Source of the DNA: CAVXDY01 sp963721335
GTDB taxonomy: Bacteria > Actinomycetota > Thermoleophilia > Miltoncostaeales > Miltoncostaeaceae
Direction of reading: 5' to 3'
Length of the DNA stretch: 64,000 bases
Assembly: GCA_963721335.1 (NCBI GenBank)
Contig: CAVRIV010000008.1
Coordinates: 1,116,001 to 1,180,000, forward strand
A program made the translations under genes and the position numbers. The notes beneath the pieces were generated by a model that saw nothing but the letters and a program-made list of their open reading frames with translations, did not search any database and had not been told where the DNA came from. Shown here in pieces: positions 27,054 to 36,548 of this stretch. Every line of letters begins with the position of its first letter. The first letter of the stretch is position 1.

Positions 27054-29072
27054 GTGACCGGCCGCGCGGTGCGCGGCGTCCCGGCAAGGGGGTGCGTGGT
27101 GGGCCGACGTCTGCTCGTGGGGAGCGCGGTGGGTGCGCTCGCGGCGATCTGCATGGCGGGGAGCGGGTGCGCCGCCGCCGCCGACGAGTCGGCCGCGCTC
27201 ACGCCGACGGCCCGGGTCACGAAGCCGGCTCTGGCCCGGTTCGCCTCGTGCGAGGGGTTCCTGCGCCACGTGCGGAGCCGGACGATGGGCATCGTCGGCG
27301 CGTACGGCATGGGCGCGCTGCCGGCGCTCGGCCTGAGCCCCGCCCCGGAGGCGGTGCGCGATGGCGTCGCCGCGCCCGCGACCGGCGGCGGCCAGCCCGG
27401 CGTCGACTTCTCCGACACCAACCTGCAGGAGGCCGGCGTCGACGAGCCGGACCTCGTGGAGACCGACGGGCGCACGATCTTCAGCATCGCCGAGGGGCGC
27501 CTCCAGGCCACGGACGTGAGCGGGGCCGTCCCGCGGCACCTGGGCTCGATCGGCTTCGACGACGTGGCCGCCACGGGCCTGCTGCTCGACGGCGACCGCC
27601 TGCTGGTGATCGGCGACAGCGGGCCGCGCGTGTACGGCGACCTCCCGGTGGGCATCGCACGCGCGACCAGCATCGCGCCGCCGCTCCCGGACCCGGCGAC
27701 CGTGCTGGTGCTCGTGGACGTCTCCGACCCGGCGGCGCCGCGTGTCCTGTCGAGGTTGCGCGTGGACGGCAGCCTGGTGGCCGCCCGGCGCACGGGCGCG
27801 AGCGTGCGGGTGGTCGTCTCCTCCTCCCCGGCCCGGCTGCCGCTGGTGCAGCCGTCGTCGCCGGGCGCGACCGCGATCCGCGCCGCCACCCGTGCCAACC
27901 GGCGCGCGGTGGCCCGTGCCAAGGCCAGCGCCTGGCTTCCGCGCATCGTCGTGCGCGACGCGGCGGCCCCGCGCGCCGTGCGCCGCGTCGTGGGCTGCCG
28001 CTCGGTCAGCCGGCCTGCCCAGTTCGCCGGCGTCGGCATGATCAGCGTGCTGACGGTGGGGACGAGCGACACGCTCCGCCTGCTCGACACCGACGCGATC
28101 CTCACCGACGGCGACCTGGTCTACGCCTCCCCCACCTCGCTCTACGTGGCCACGCCGCGCTGGGCGAGCCCCGCCGCCGCCGAGGCGTCCTCGCCGCCGC
28201 GCGGCGCGACCCTGATCCACAAGCTCGACACCTCCGAGCCCGCCCGCACCGTCCACCGGGCGAGCGGCGCCGTCAGGGGCTACCTCCTGAACCAGTTCTC
28301 GCTCTCGGAGTACCAGGGCAACCTGCGGGTGGCGAGCACCGAGGAGCCGGACTGGTGGAGCCCTCCCGACGCCGCGGCCCGGCCCAGCGAGAGCCTGGTG
28401 ACCGTCCTCGCGGAGCGCGACGGGCGGCTGGCGCAGGTGGGACAGGTGGACGGGCTGGGGCGGGGCGAGCGCACCTACGCCGTGCGCTTCCTGGGCCCGC
28501 GCGGATACGTCGTCACGTTCCGCCAGGTCGACCCGCTCTTCACGCTCGACCTCTCGGACCCGGCTCACCCCGCGGTGCGCGGCGAGCTGAAGATCCCGGG
28601 CTTCTCCTCCTATCTGCACCCGATCGACGAGACGACGCTGATCGGCGTGGGCCAGGCGGCCGACGACCAGGGGCGCACGCAGGGGACGCAGGTGTCCCTC
28701 TTCGACGTCTCCGACCTCGCGGCCCCGCGGCGCATCGCCCAGCGGCTGCTCGACACCGACTGGTCCGAGGCTGAGTCCGATCACCACGCCTTCCTCTGGT
28801 GGCCCGCGAGGAACCTGCTGGTGCTGCCGGTTCAGACCTACGGCGAGGCCGGCGCCACGTCGTTCCTCGGCGCGGTGGGCCTCGACGTGACCCGCGCGAC
28901 CGGCATCACCCCGATCGCCCGCGTGCGCCACCCGGACGACGCCGACCGGTCGTGGTCCCCGGTGCGCCGTTCGGTGGTGGTCGGCGACGCGCTCTACACG
29001 GTCTCCGACACCGGGGTGCTGGGCAGCTCGCTGGACACCCTCGCCCCGCGGGGGTGGGCCGCCTTCCGCTGA
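27054..29072 (+). CDS. Beta-propeller domain lipoprotein (PF09826-like)
   Basis: 672 residues from GTG 27054; a nearer GTG or ATG is possible. Lipoprotein signal LLVGSAVGALAAICMAGSGC with a lipobox cysteine. The motif DFSDTNLQEAGVDEPDLVETDG marks the beta-propeller domain family PF09826. Propeller strands continue through YLLNQFSLSEYQGNLRVAST, GPRGYVVTFRQVDPLFTLDL and SESDHHAFLWWP. It ends near a WAAFR tail. The family is secreted and of unknown function. Single gene with a strong terminator behind it. Confidence 0.85.
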   Translation: MTGRAVRGVPARGCVVGRRLLVGSAVGALAAICMAGSGCAAAADESAALTPTARVTKPALARFASCEGFLRHVRSRTMGIVGAYGMGALPALGLSPAPEAVRDGVAAPATGGGQPGVDFSDTNLQEAGVDEPDLVETDGRTIFSIAEGRLQATDVSGAVPRHLGSIGFDDVAATGLLLDGDRLLVIGDSGPRVYGDLPVGIARATSIAPPLPDPATVLVLVDVSDPAAPRVLSRLRVDGSLVAARRTGASVRVVVSSSPARLPLVQPSSPGATAIRAATRANRRAVARAKASAWLPRIVVRDAAAPRAVRRVVGCRSVSRPAQFAGVGMISVLTVGTSDTLRLLDTDAILTDGDLVYASPTSLYVATPRWASPAAAEASSPPRGATLIHKLDTSEPARTVHRASGAVRGYLLNQFSLSEYQGNLRVASTEEPDWWSPPDAAARPSESLVTVLAERDGRLAQVGQVDGLGRGERTYAVRFLGPRGYVVTFRQVDPLFTLDLSDPAHPAVRGELKIPGFSSYLHPIDETTLIGVGQAADDQGRTQGTQVSLFDVSDLAAPRRIAQRLLDTDWSEAESDHHAFLWWPARNLLVLPVQTYGEAGATSFLGAVGLDVTRATGITPIARVRHPDDADRSWSPVRRSVVVGDALYTVSDTGVLGSSLDTLAPRGWAAFR

Positions 29073-29083
29073 TCGGCCGTCAG

Positions 29084-29113
29084 GAGCCCGCGACGCGGTC
29101 GCGTCGCGGGCTC
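29084..29113. terminator. Bidirectional hairpin terminator
   Basis: Perfect 14-base-pair stem (29084-29097 with 29100-29113) with a 2-base loop, between convergent genes. It touches the stop codon of the AcuC-like gene. Confidence 0.75.
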
Positions 29114-30272
29114 AGCCGAGGATGGCGATGGCCTCGTCGATCACGGCGTGAGCCTCCCGGTCCGCCTGGCGTCGCGTGTCGGCCGGCGCGCTCGGCTCCG
29201 CATCCTCGCGCAGGACCCGGTCGGCATCGCGGCCGGTGAGCTCGCGGACCTGCTCGCGCCATTCCGCGGGGAGCTCGTCGTCGAGCTCGACGCCGAGCAT
29301 CCGAGCGAAGAAGAGCGCGGTGCCGCGGGCGAGCACGTCTCCGGTGTAGCCCCCGCCTCCGACCGCCGCGAACCGGCCATCCGTGACCTCGCCGGCGAGG
29401 CCGTGCAGCAGGCCGGCCATCCGCTCGAACCCGTCCATCGTGATCTGAAGATGCGTGAGGACGTCGGAGTGGTGCCCGTCCCACCCCGGCTCGATCACCA
29501 GGGCATCAGGACGGAAGTCGCGCACCGCCGGGATCACCACCTCCTCCACCGCGCGCAGATAGGGCTCGTCGCCGGCGAATGGAGGAAGTGGGACGTTGAC
29601 CGCGGTGCCGACCGCGTCGCCCGCGCCGCGCTCGGCGAGGAATCCGCTGCCGGGAAAGAGGTGCTTGCCGCTCTCGTGGACCGAGCACGTGAGGACGCGC
29701 GGGTCCTCGTAGAAGATCCACTGCACGCCGTCTCCGTGATGCGCGTCCACATCGACGAAGGCCACCCGCTCGGCACCCGCGTCGAGGAGTGCCTGAATCG
29801 CCACGGCCGGGTCGTTGTAGACGCAGAACCCCTGCGCGCGCCGTGCGAAGGCGTGGTGGAGCCCGCCGCCGACGCCGATCGCCTGCGTCGACCTCCCCTC
29901 CCACACGTCGAGGACCGGGGCCATCGTGACGCCGCAGACGGCCGCGGCCCGCTCGTGCAGCCCGGGCACCGCCGGGGTGTCGCCGCCCGGCGGGGTGATC
30001 CCCCACTGCTGCTGAACCTCCCACGAGCGTGAGAGCGCCGGGTTCTCGCTGAAGCGCCGGATGGCCGACACGTAGGCCTCCGGGTGCACCCGCACGATCT
30101 CCTCGATGGTCGCCGGCCGCGGCTGGAGCACCGCGACATCCGGCCGGTCGAGGAGGCCGTAGGCGGCGATCAGCTCGACGGCCAACCGGTAGCGCACGGG
30201 TGTCATCGGGTGGCCGCTGCCGAGGTCGTAGAGCGGCAGCAACAGGCCGTGGGAGAGGGCGGTTCGCGGCAT
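29112..30272 (-). CDS. acuC: AcuC/histone-deacetylase family protein
   Basis: 386 residues. HDAC-fold motifs in order: GHPMTPVRYRLAVEL, LHHAFARRAQGFCVYND, FVDVDAHHGDGVQWIFYEDP (zinc-binding D and H, charge-relay HH), SVHESGKHLFPGSG, and IEPGWDGHHSDVLTHLQIT. A C-terminal glycine-rich GGGGYTGDVLARGTALFF follows. Zinc-dependent amidohydrolase; AcuC members deacetylate acetyl-CoA synthetase lysines. No acsA or acuA lies adjacent, so the substrate is not fixed. Confidence 0.9.
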   Translation of the reverse strand: MPRTALSHGLLLPLYDLGSGHPMTPVRYRLAVELIAAYGLLDRPDVAVLQPRPATIEEIVRVHPEAYVSAIRRFSENPALSRSWEVQQQWGITPPGGDTPAVPGLHERAAAVCGVTMAPVLDVWEGRSTQAIGVGGGLHHAFARRAQGFCVYNDPAVAIQALLDAGAERVAFVDVDAHHGDGVQWIFYEDPRVLTCSVHESGKHLFPGSGFLAERGAGDAVGTAVNVPLPPFAGDEPYLRAVEEVVIPAVRDFRPDALVIEPGWDGHHSDVLTHLQITMDGFERMAGLLHGLAGEVTDGRFAAVGGGGYTGDVLARGTALFFARMLGVELDDELPAEWREQVRELTGRDADRVLREDAEPSAPADTRRQADREAHAVIDEAIAILG

Positions 30273-30298
30273 CGGCCGGACACTAGTCCGGGCTCCGC

Positions 30299-30916
30299 CT
30301 ACTGGTCGAGGGCGAACGAGCCGTGCTGCACCTCGCCCGCCCGCCGGTAGGTGTGGATCGCGACGCCGGTGCTCGACGTCGTGGCCTCGGCGAGCTCCAG
30401 GCCGGCGGGCATCGTCCCGTCCGCGAAGAGGCGCTTGCCGCTGCCCAGCAGGACCGGGAAGACCATCAGGCGGTACTCGTCGACCAGGTCGTGGCGCATC
30501 AGCGTCTGGATCAGCTCGCCGCTGCCCATGACCTGGATCTCCCCGCCGGCCTGCCGCTTCAGCTCGGCGACCGCCCCGGCGACGTCGCCCGAGAGCAGGG
30601 TCGAGTTGTTCCAGTCGACCGTGTCGAGGGTGGTCGAGGCGACGTACTTGCGCACGCTGTTGAGCTTCGCCCCGATCGGGTCGTCGCCGCCGACGCGCGG
30701 CCAGTGCGCGGCGAAGATCTCATAGGTCTTCCGCCCCAGCAGCAGACCGTCCGCCTGCTGCGTCCGCTCCACCATCGTCCGGCCCATCGCCTCGTCGAAG
30801 TGCGGGACCAGCCATCCGCCGTACTCGAAGCCGCCGCTGCGGTCCTCGTCGGGGCCTCCCGGCGCCTGCATGACGCCATCGAGCGACACGAACGTCACCA
30901 CGACCAGCTTGCTCAT
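30299..30916 (-). CDS. Dihydrofolate-reductase-like (RibD C-terminal domain) protein
   Basis: 205 residues from ATG 30916, preceded by GAGAGGAA. The N-terminus KLVVVTFVSLDGVMQAPGGPDED and the later GLLLGRKTYEIFAAHWP, VMGSGELIQTLMRHDLVDEYRL and FPVLLGSGKRLF are typical of the small DHFR/RibD-C reductases in actinobacteria. NADPH-dependent reductase of unknown substrate. No membrane segment. Divergent from dinB. Confidence 0.88.
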   Translation of the reverse strand: MSKLVVVTFVSLDGVMQAPGGPDEDRSGGFEYGGWLVPHFDEAMGRTMVERTQQADGLLLGRKTYEIFAAHWPRVGGDDPIGAKLNSVRKYVASTTLDTVDWNNSTLLSGDVAGAVAELKRQAGGEIQVMGSGELIQTLMRHDLVDEYRLMVFPVLLGSGKRLFADGTMPAGLELAEATTSSTGVAIHTYRRAGEVQHGSFALDQ

Positions 30917-30994
30917 CGAATTGTTCCTCTCTCGATTCTCTCCGTGTCTGTTGACGCGACGAGCGGGCGACCCTGAATTCGACACGCCGCGACG

Positions 30995-32241
30995 GTGGCG
31001 TCCGTCCGGCTCATCGGCGAACATGTGTTCGTGTCGCGCGAGGCGACGATCCTGCACGCCGACCTCGACGCCTTCTTCGCGTCGGTCGAGCAGCGCGACG
31101 ATCCGGGCCTGCGCGATCGCCCGGTGATCGTCGGGGCGGGGGTCGTGCTGGCCGCCAGCTACGAGGCCCGGGCCCACGGGGTGCACGGGGCGATGGGCGG
31201 GGCGCAGGCGCGGCGGCTGTGCCCGCAGGCCATCGTCGTCCCGCCGAGGTGGCAGGCCTACGTGGAGGCCAGCAGGGCGGTCTTCGAGGTGTTCGAGCGG
31301 ACCGCGCCGTTCGTGGAGGGGCTGTCGATCGACGAGGCGTTCCTCGACGTCCGCGGGATGGAGCGGATCGCCGGGACCCCGACGGACATCGCCGTGCGGT
31401 TGCGGCGCGAGGTGCGCGAGCGGGTCGGCCTGCCGATCACGGTCGGGGTGGCCACCACCAAGCACCTCGCCAAGGTGGCGGGGGCCGTGGCCAAGCCCGA
31501 CGGCCTCCTCGTGATCCCGGCCGGCGGTGAGCTGGCGTTCCTCCACCCGCTCGAGGTGGAGCGGCTCTGGGGCGTCGGCCCGGTGACCGCGGAGAGGCTC
31601 CACGGACGGGGGATCGCGACCGTCGGCCAGGTCGCCGCGCTCGGCGAGGGCGCGCTCGTCTCCCTTCTCGGCAAGGCCGCGGGCCGTCACCTCCACGCCC
31701 TCGCCAACAACCGCGACCCCCGGCGGGTGAGGGTGCGGCGGCGCCGGAGCACGTTCGGATCGCAGAGCGCGCTCGGCCGCTCGCCGAGATCCCCGAGGCC
31801 CTCGACGCCATCGTGGTCGGACTGGTCGACCGCGTCACCCGCCGGATGCGCAAGGCCGGGCGGGCGGGCCGCACGGTCACCCTTCGGCTGCGCTTCGACG
31901 ACTACTCGCGCGCGAGCCGGGCGCACACGCTGCCGCAGGCGACGGCGGCGACCAGACCGATCCTCGCCACGCTCCGGGCGCTGCTGGCGGCGGCGATGCC
32001 GATGATCGCCCGCCGCGGGCTCACGCTCGTCGGGGTCAGCGTGGGCAACCTCGCCGACGCCGGCGCCGTCCAGCTCACGCTGCCGTTCGACGATCCCGTC
32101 CACTGCGCCCTCGACGCGGCGCTCGACGAGATCCGGGACCGGTTCGGGCCCACGGCCATCACGCGCGCGTCGCTCATCGGCCGCGACCCGGGGCTGGCGG
32201 CCTGGCTGATGCCCGGCGACGGCCACGACCGGCGCAGGTGA
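30995..32241 (+). CDS. dinB: DNA polymerase IV (two extra bases)
   Basis: About 414 residues from ATG or GTG near 30995 or 31031. Y-family catalytic motifs: LHADLDAFFASVEQRDDP, VLAASYEARAHGVHGAM and LSIDEAFLDVRGME. The helix-hairpin-helix thumb LWGVGPVTAERLHGRGIATV is followed by the little-finger domain. Two extra bases sit at 31774/31775 and 31778/31779 (CT{C,G}GC{C,G} before CTC GCC GAG ATC); collapsing them gives SALALAEIPEALDAIVVG and a locus length divisible by three. Lesion-bypass polymerase. Confidence 0.93.
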
Positions 32242-32276
32242 CGGGCCGGGCGACCCCCGTGCCCGCCTCCCGTGGA

Positions 32277-32954
32277 TCAGGCCGCGGGCGCCTCCTGCTG
32301 GCGTGGGTTGCCCCACGTCTCGTCGTGGACGAGGGTCCGCCACGGACGGCGGACCTTCGCCGCCTCGGGCCGCAGGCCGACGGGGAACTCCTCGGGGTAG
32401 CCGAGGGGCGTGAGGTAGTGCACCCCGACCTCCGGCGGCAGATCCAGCAGCTCGCGGAACCCGTCCTCCTCGAACCAGTGGAAGATGGTGGGCGTGGTGC
32501 CGAGGTCGAGGGCACGGGCCGCCACGAAGAGGTTCTCGAGCGCGAAGGAGACCGAGGTGTCGTCGCTGAAGCGCTCGATGCGCTCCTTCATCGGCTCGTC
32601 GGGGAAGTGAAAGCGCGGAACCGAGAGGGCGGCGATCCACACCGGGACGTCGCGGTAGGTGCCGAGCGCCTGCTCGGCGTAGCCCGCGGCCCACTCGGCG
32701 TGCTCCTCGGGCGTGCGGTCCTTGATCGGGCGGTTCGCCGCGAAGTAGGCGGCCGCTCCGCGCAGCACCAGCTCGGCCAGCTTCGCGCGCCGGTCGGGGT
32801 CCCGCACCACCACGAAGCTCCACGCCTGGGCGTTGTGGCCCGTGGGCGCCAGCAGGGCGAGGCGCAGGACGCGTGCGACGTCCTCGTCGGACACCGGCCG
32901 ATCGGTGTACCGGCGCACGCTGCGTCGTTTGCGAATGGCGTCCAATGCGTCCAT
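32277..32954 (-). CDS. Nitroreductase-family protein
   Basis: 225 residues. FMN-binding N-terminus AIRKRRSVRRYTDRPVSDED, then LALLAPTGHNAQAWSFVVV and a central helix region. The family segment is followed by LDLGTTPTIFHWFEEDGFRE and LTPLGYPEEFPVGLRPE, the usual G-Y-P motif near the flavin. Oxidises NAD(P)H and reduces nitro or quinone compounds; substrate unknown. Cytoplasmic, monocistronic. Confidence 0.9.
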   Translation of the reverse strand: MDALDAIRKRRSVRRYTDRPVSDEDVARVLRLALLAPTGHNAQAWSFVVVRDPDRRAKLAELVLRGAAAYFAANRPIKDRTPEEHAEWAAGYAEQALGTYRDVPVWIAALSVPRFHFPDEPMKERIERFSDDTSVSFALENLFVAARALDLGTTPTIFHWFEEDGFRELLDLPPEVGVHYLTPLGYPEEFPVGLRPEAAKVRRPWRTLVHDETWGNPRQQEAPAA

Positions 32955-33064
32955 CGGGGCGGCTCCCTGGTGCGGTGTGGCGACGTGTCGGGCGAGACCC
33001 TACGGCGGTCACTTGCGTGACGCAAGTCATCAGCCGACCGAGCGGAACGGCTAGCCTCGCCGCA

Positions 33065-34133
33065 ATGGGCGTCCTCGACCGCCTGCGCCACCCGATCGTC
33101 CTGGCCCCGCTCGCGGGAGGGCCGTCCACGCCGGCGCTGGCGGCGGCGGTGAGCGACGCCGGCGGCCTGGGGTTCCTCGCCGCCGGCTACCGCACCGCCG
33201 ACGCCACCCGCGGCGCGATCCACGAGCTGCGCGAGCTGACCGCCGCCCCCTTCGGCGTCAACGTCTTCGCGCCCACCACGGCCGCCGTCGACGCCGGCGC
33301 GCTGGCCGCCTACCTGGAGTGCCTCCGACCCGAGGCCCGGCGCTACGGGGTCGAGGTCGGCGTGCCGCGGAACGACGACGACGACTGGGAGGGCAAGCTC
33401 TCACTCGCCCGCGAGGAGCGGGTCCCGGTGGTGTCCTTCACCTTCGGCTGCCCCCCGTCCGAGGTCATCGCGGCACTCCGCGACGGCGGCTCGGAGGTGT
33501 GGGTGACGGTGACCGACCCGTCCGAGGCGCGCCGCGCCCGCGACGCCGGAGCCGATGCGCTGGTGGTCCAGGGCGTGGAGGCCGGCGGCCACCGCGGCGG
33601 CTGGGCCGACCGCGACGACGCCGAGGGTTTCGGCCTGCTGGCGCTGCTGCGGCTTGTGGCCGGCGAGGTGGACCTTCCCCTCGTCGCCACCGGCGGCATC
33701 GCCGACGGGGCGGCGATCGCCGCGGTGCTGGTGGCGGGCGCGTCGGCGGCGCAGTTGGGCACCGCGTTCATGCTGGCTCCCGAGGCCGGCACGCACCCCG
33801 CGCACCGCGCGGCGCTGGCCGCGGACACGCCCACCGCCCTCACGCGCGCCTTCACCGGGCGCGAGGCCCGGGGCCTGCGGAACCGGTTCCTCGTGGAGCA
33901 CAGCCCGGAGGCCATCGTCGCCTATCCGGAGATCCACCACGCCGACCTCGCCTCTGCGCGCGGCGGCGCGCGCCGCGGGCGACCCGGACGGCTTCAACCT
34001 CTGGGCGGGACAGACGCACCGGCTGGCCCGGGCCGCCCCGGCGGGCGAGATCGTGGCCGCCCTCGCCGAGGAGGCTCGCGCCGCGCTGCGTCATGCGCTC
34101 TCCGAGCGGCCGGAGCGCCCTCCACCAGGCTGA
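33065..34133 (+). CDS. Nitronate monooxygenase-like FMN protein (one extra base)
   Basis: About 355 residues from ATG 33065. TIM-barrel motifs: HPIVLAPLAGGPSTPALAAA, AGGLGFLAAGYRTAD, VVSFTFGCPPSEVIAAL, DALVVQGVEAGGHRGG (the conserved catalytic histidine), PLVATGGIADGAAIAAVL and GASAAQLGTAFMLAPEAGTH. These define the NMO/2-nitropropane dioxygenase family. One extra base at 33949/33950 (CT{C,G} before CCT CTG CGC) restores the tail PLRAAARAAGDPDGFNLWAG. Confidence 0.92.
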
Positions 34134-34305
34134 GCGGCGACCGAGCCCCGAGGGCCCGGTGAGTGGCCCGTGTGTCCCCCGTGAGAGGCCGGGAGCAGAG
34201 TCGGCCGTGCCCAGACCGAGCACCGTGCCCACTCGGAAGGATCGCTCCGATGACCCGCCTCTCCCGCACCTCTCTCCTCGCCTCGCCGGACCCCGAGGTG
34301 GCTCG

Positions 34306-34635
34306 ATGAGCGCAGCCGCGATCGTGGCGTTGTTGCTGTCGCTCATGCCGGGCGCCACCGGAGACCAGCCCACGGTCTCGAGCCTGCGGATGAACACGGA
34401 CGGGTCCGCCGTCGGCGCGGTCACGGCGACGCGCGCCGAGGCGCCGGCCGTCCCCCGTCCCCTGCGTGGGTTCGGCCCGTTCGCATGCACCCGCACGGCA
34501 CGCTCGGAGCGCTGCGCCCTCGACGCGGTGCGCCGCGGCCACGTGATCCGGGTCGACTACGTGGCGTTCACGTCCACCACCACCACCCGGACCCACGCCG
34601 CCGCGCGGCCGATCGCGCAGGGTCAACGGCTCTGA
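34306..34635 (+). CDS. Small secreted hypothetical protein
   Basis: 109 residues from ATG 34306 with one hydrophobic segment (AAAIVALLLSLMPGATG). The remainder is polar with two cysteines (FACTRTARSERCAL). A better Shine-Dalgarno (GGAAGG) precedes ATG 34250, whose frame (MTRLSRTSLLAS) stops after 19 codons exactly where this frame opens; one extra base would join them. Family unknown. Start uncertain. Confidence 0.5.
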   Translation: MSAAAIVALLLSLMPGATGDQPTVSSLRMNTDGSAVGAVTATRAEAPAVPRPLRGFGPFACTRTARSERCALDAVRRGHVIRVDYVAFTSTTTTRTHAAARPIAQGQRL

Positions 34636-34648
34636 GAGGGTTCGCACC

Positions 34649-35437
34649 GTGAAGACGAGGCTGCTCGAGCTGGCGGAGGAGCCGGGTATCTGGACCCCGC
34701 CCGGCCCGGACGCCGAGGTCGTGGAGCGCGAGGGGTACTGGATCGTCCTGCGGGAGGGGTCCGGGAGCGTCGAGCGCATCCGCCTGGGCGACGACGAGGT
34801 CCCGCGAGCGCTGGAGGAGACCCGGCGGCTCGCGCGGAAGCGCGGCCTCGAGGAGATGGTCTGGTGGACCGGGGAGCTCTCGACGCCCGCCGGGCTGGCG
34901 GACCGCCTGCTCGCCCTGGGCCTGATGCCCGATCCCGATGCGTCCTCGCTGACGACGCTCGGAATCACCGCCGAGCCGCGGGGCGGGGCGGAGGTGGAGG
35001 TGCGGCGCGTCACCGACCGGGACGAGTTCCTGCGCGCCCTCGAGATCGACTGGGAGGCGTGGGAGCTCGACGCCGATCTGCGGCGGCGACGACGCGCCCG
35101 GGCTCCGGACCACTGGGAGGCCATCGCCGGAGATCCCCGCATCGAGCACTACCTCGCCGTCCTGGACGGCCGGCCGGTGGGCTTCGCGCGCGCCGTCTTC
35201 ACGGCGTGGGCGGGGCTCCTGATGGGCGGCTCGACGCTCCCGTCCGCGCGCGGACGCGGCGTCTATCGGGCCCTCGTCCACGCGCGCTGGAAAGACGCCG
35301 TCGGGCGGGACGCACCGCGGCTGACGAGCGCCGTGGGCCCGATGTCGACACCGATCCTCGAGCGCATGGGCTTCGAGCGGATCGGGGGGATGCGGCTGAT
35401 CCGGGATCAGCACGCCGGCGACGCAGCGGGACGTTGA
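34649..35437 (+). CDS. GNAT-family N-acetyltransferase
   Basis: 262 residues from GTG. The N-terminal half (VWWTGELSTPAGLADRLLALG) is a degenerate GNAT-like fold. The C-terminal GNAT core has VEVRRVTDRDEFLRALEI, YLAVLDGRPVGFARAVF, STLPSARGRGVYRALVHARW (the RGRG acetyl-CoA loop) and PMSTPILERMGFER. Substrate unknown. Downstream of a small secreted protein gene. Confidence 0.85.
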   Translation: MKTRLLELAEEPGIWTPPGPDAEVVEREGYWIVLREGSGSVERIRLGDDEVPRALEETRRLARKRGLEEMVWWTGELSTPAGLADRLLALGLMPDPDASSLTTLGITAEPRGGAEVEVRRVTDRDEFLRALEIDWEAWELDADLRRRRRARAPDHWEAIAGDPRIEHYLAVLDGRPVGFARAVFTAWAGLLMGGSTLPSARGRGVYRALVHARWKDAVGRDAPRLTSAVGPMSTPILERMGFERIGGMRLIRDQHAGDAAGR

Positions 35438-35492
35438 CAAGCCGATCGGCGGCGGGCAAACCTGACGTGCGAATCCACCGAAGGAGGACGCA

Positions 35493-35792
35493 ATGGCGGT
35501 CGGAGCGCTGTTCGAGCTGCCCGGTTTCACGGAGGAGAACTACGAGGCGGTTCTGGCCGCCGTCGGCGAGGAGCCACCCGACGGCAGCTACTTCCACATC
35601 TCCGGCCCCATCGACGGGGGCTGGCGCGTGATCGAGGTGTGGGAGTCGGAGCGAGCGCAGGATGCCTTCCAGCGCGAGCGGCTGGACCCGGGGTTCGACC
35701 AGGCCGGCCTGGAGAGGGTCACTCCGACGTTCTTCGCCGTCCACAAGACGTTCCCGCCACCGGAGGCGATGGCGGGCGGCGGCGGGTCCTGA
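35493..35792 (+). CDS. Small dimeric alpha/beta-barrel-like protein
   Basis: 99 residues from ATG behind AAGGAGG. Strand-helix pattern: VGALFELPGFTEENYEAVLAA, DGSYFHISGPIDGGWRVIEVWE, then a helix and a final strand. Typical of small ABM-like proteins that bind or act on hydrophobic ligands. No catalytic residue obvious. Soluble. Confidence 0.75.
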   Translation: MAVGALFELPGFTEENYEAVLAAVGEEPPDGSYFHISGPIDGGWRVIEVWESERAQDAFQRERLDPGFDQAGLERVTPTFFAVHKTFPPPEAMAGGGGS

Positions 35793-35836
35793 CCGGCGGG
35801 GTCCGCCGGATCGTCCGCCTATCATCCCCACGGGAG

Positions 35837-35846
35837 GGAGGTGATC
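35837..35846 (+). promoter_or_regulatory. Full-consensus Shine-Dalgarno fixing a TTG start
   Basis: GGAGGTGATC, nearly the complete complement of the 16S 3' end, lies just upstream of TTG 35849. It argues strongly that the small gene behind it is translated and starts at the TTG. Confidence 0.7.
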
Positions 35847-35848
35847 GG

Positions 35849-36007
35849 TTGGGCGACCCCGCCTGCTGGATGGCCAACGTGTGCCCCGTCTGCGGCCGGT
35901 TCCTCGAGGAGCCCTTCGCCGACCGCGGGTGCGCGCACTGCGGCGCGCCCGCGCCGGCCCCCGAGCCCGTCCCCGATGGAGCGGAGCGTCCCGGGGCGGA
36001 GGGCTGA
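35849..36007 (+). CDS. 52-residue zinc-ribbon protein
   Basis: Starts at TTG 35849 because of an almost perfect Shine-Dalgarno 3-12 bases upstream; ATG 35870 is a fallback. The protein has two CxxC knuckles, CPVCGRF and CAHCGAP, 16 residues apart, a rubredoxin-like or treble-clef zinc ribbon, then an acidic proline-rich tail. Probably a small metal-binding cofactor or regulator. Separate from the convergent SnoaL-like gene by 16 bases. Confidence 0.65.
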   Translation: MGDPACWMANVCPVCGRFLEEPFADRGCAHCGAPAPAPEPVPDGAERPGAEG

Positions 36008-36023
36008 GCTCCCGTTTCCCTCC

Positions 36024-36431
36024 CTACGCGGACGCCCCCGGCGGGGTGGCCGAGAGGGCCTCCAACAGGAGGGCGGTGTCGGTGTACTCGTCCACGCGGA
36101 TCGCCGCCCCGTCCTGCATCGTCCAGACGAGGGCGAAGGGGATCTCGACGTAGCGCCCGTTCGCCTTCGGCCGGCCGCAGAACCGCCCGAGGGCCACGAT
36201 CCGAGCGTCGCCGTCGACGATGTCGTCGAGCTCGGCCCGAAAGTCGTCCCACCGGCCCTGGACCTCACCGAAGTACGCGCCCAGGGCCTCGCGCCCCCGG
36301 ATGGTGCCCCCGTGGGGGAGGACGTCGGGCATGTTGAACTCCACGTCCGGAGCGAAGAGCCCCATGGCGGAGTGGTCCCCCCGGGCGACCGCCTCATAGA
36401 AACCGCGGACGAGCTCTGCGTTCGGCGACAT
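36024..36431 (-). CDS. SnoaL-like / ketosteroid-isomerase-fold protein
   Basis: 135 residues from ATG 36431. The N-terminus AELVRGFYEAVARGDHSAM followed by LFAPDVEFNMPDVLPHGG and GREALGAYFGEV is the standard SnoaL_2/NTF2-like opening. Later ALVWTMQDGAAIRVDEYTDT gives the beta sheet. Cone-shaped pocket protein, enzymatic or ligand-binding; substrate unknown. Confidence 0.85.
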   Translation of the reverse strand: MSPNAELVRGFYEAVARGDHSAMGLFAPDVEFNMPDVLPHGGTIRGREALGAYFGEVQGRWDDFRAELDDIVDGDARIVALGRFCGRPKANGRYVEIPFALVWTMQDGAAIRVDEYTDTALLLEALSATPPGASA

Positions 36432-36548
36432 GGCGGGTGTCCTCTCGAAGTCGGTTGCCTCACGCCGAGCGTAGGAGCCGGTCCGCGACGGCGCCATCCC
36501 AGATGCCCTGGGATTGCGCAGGCCACGGCGCTGCGCGAACAATGGACG

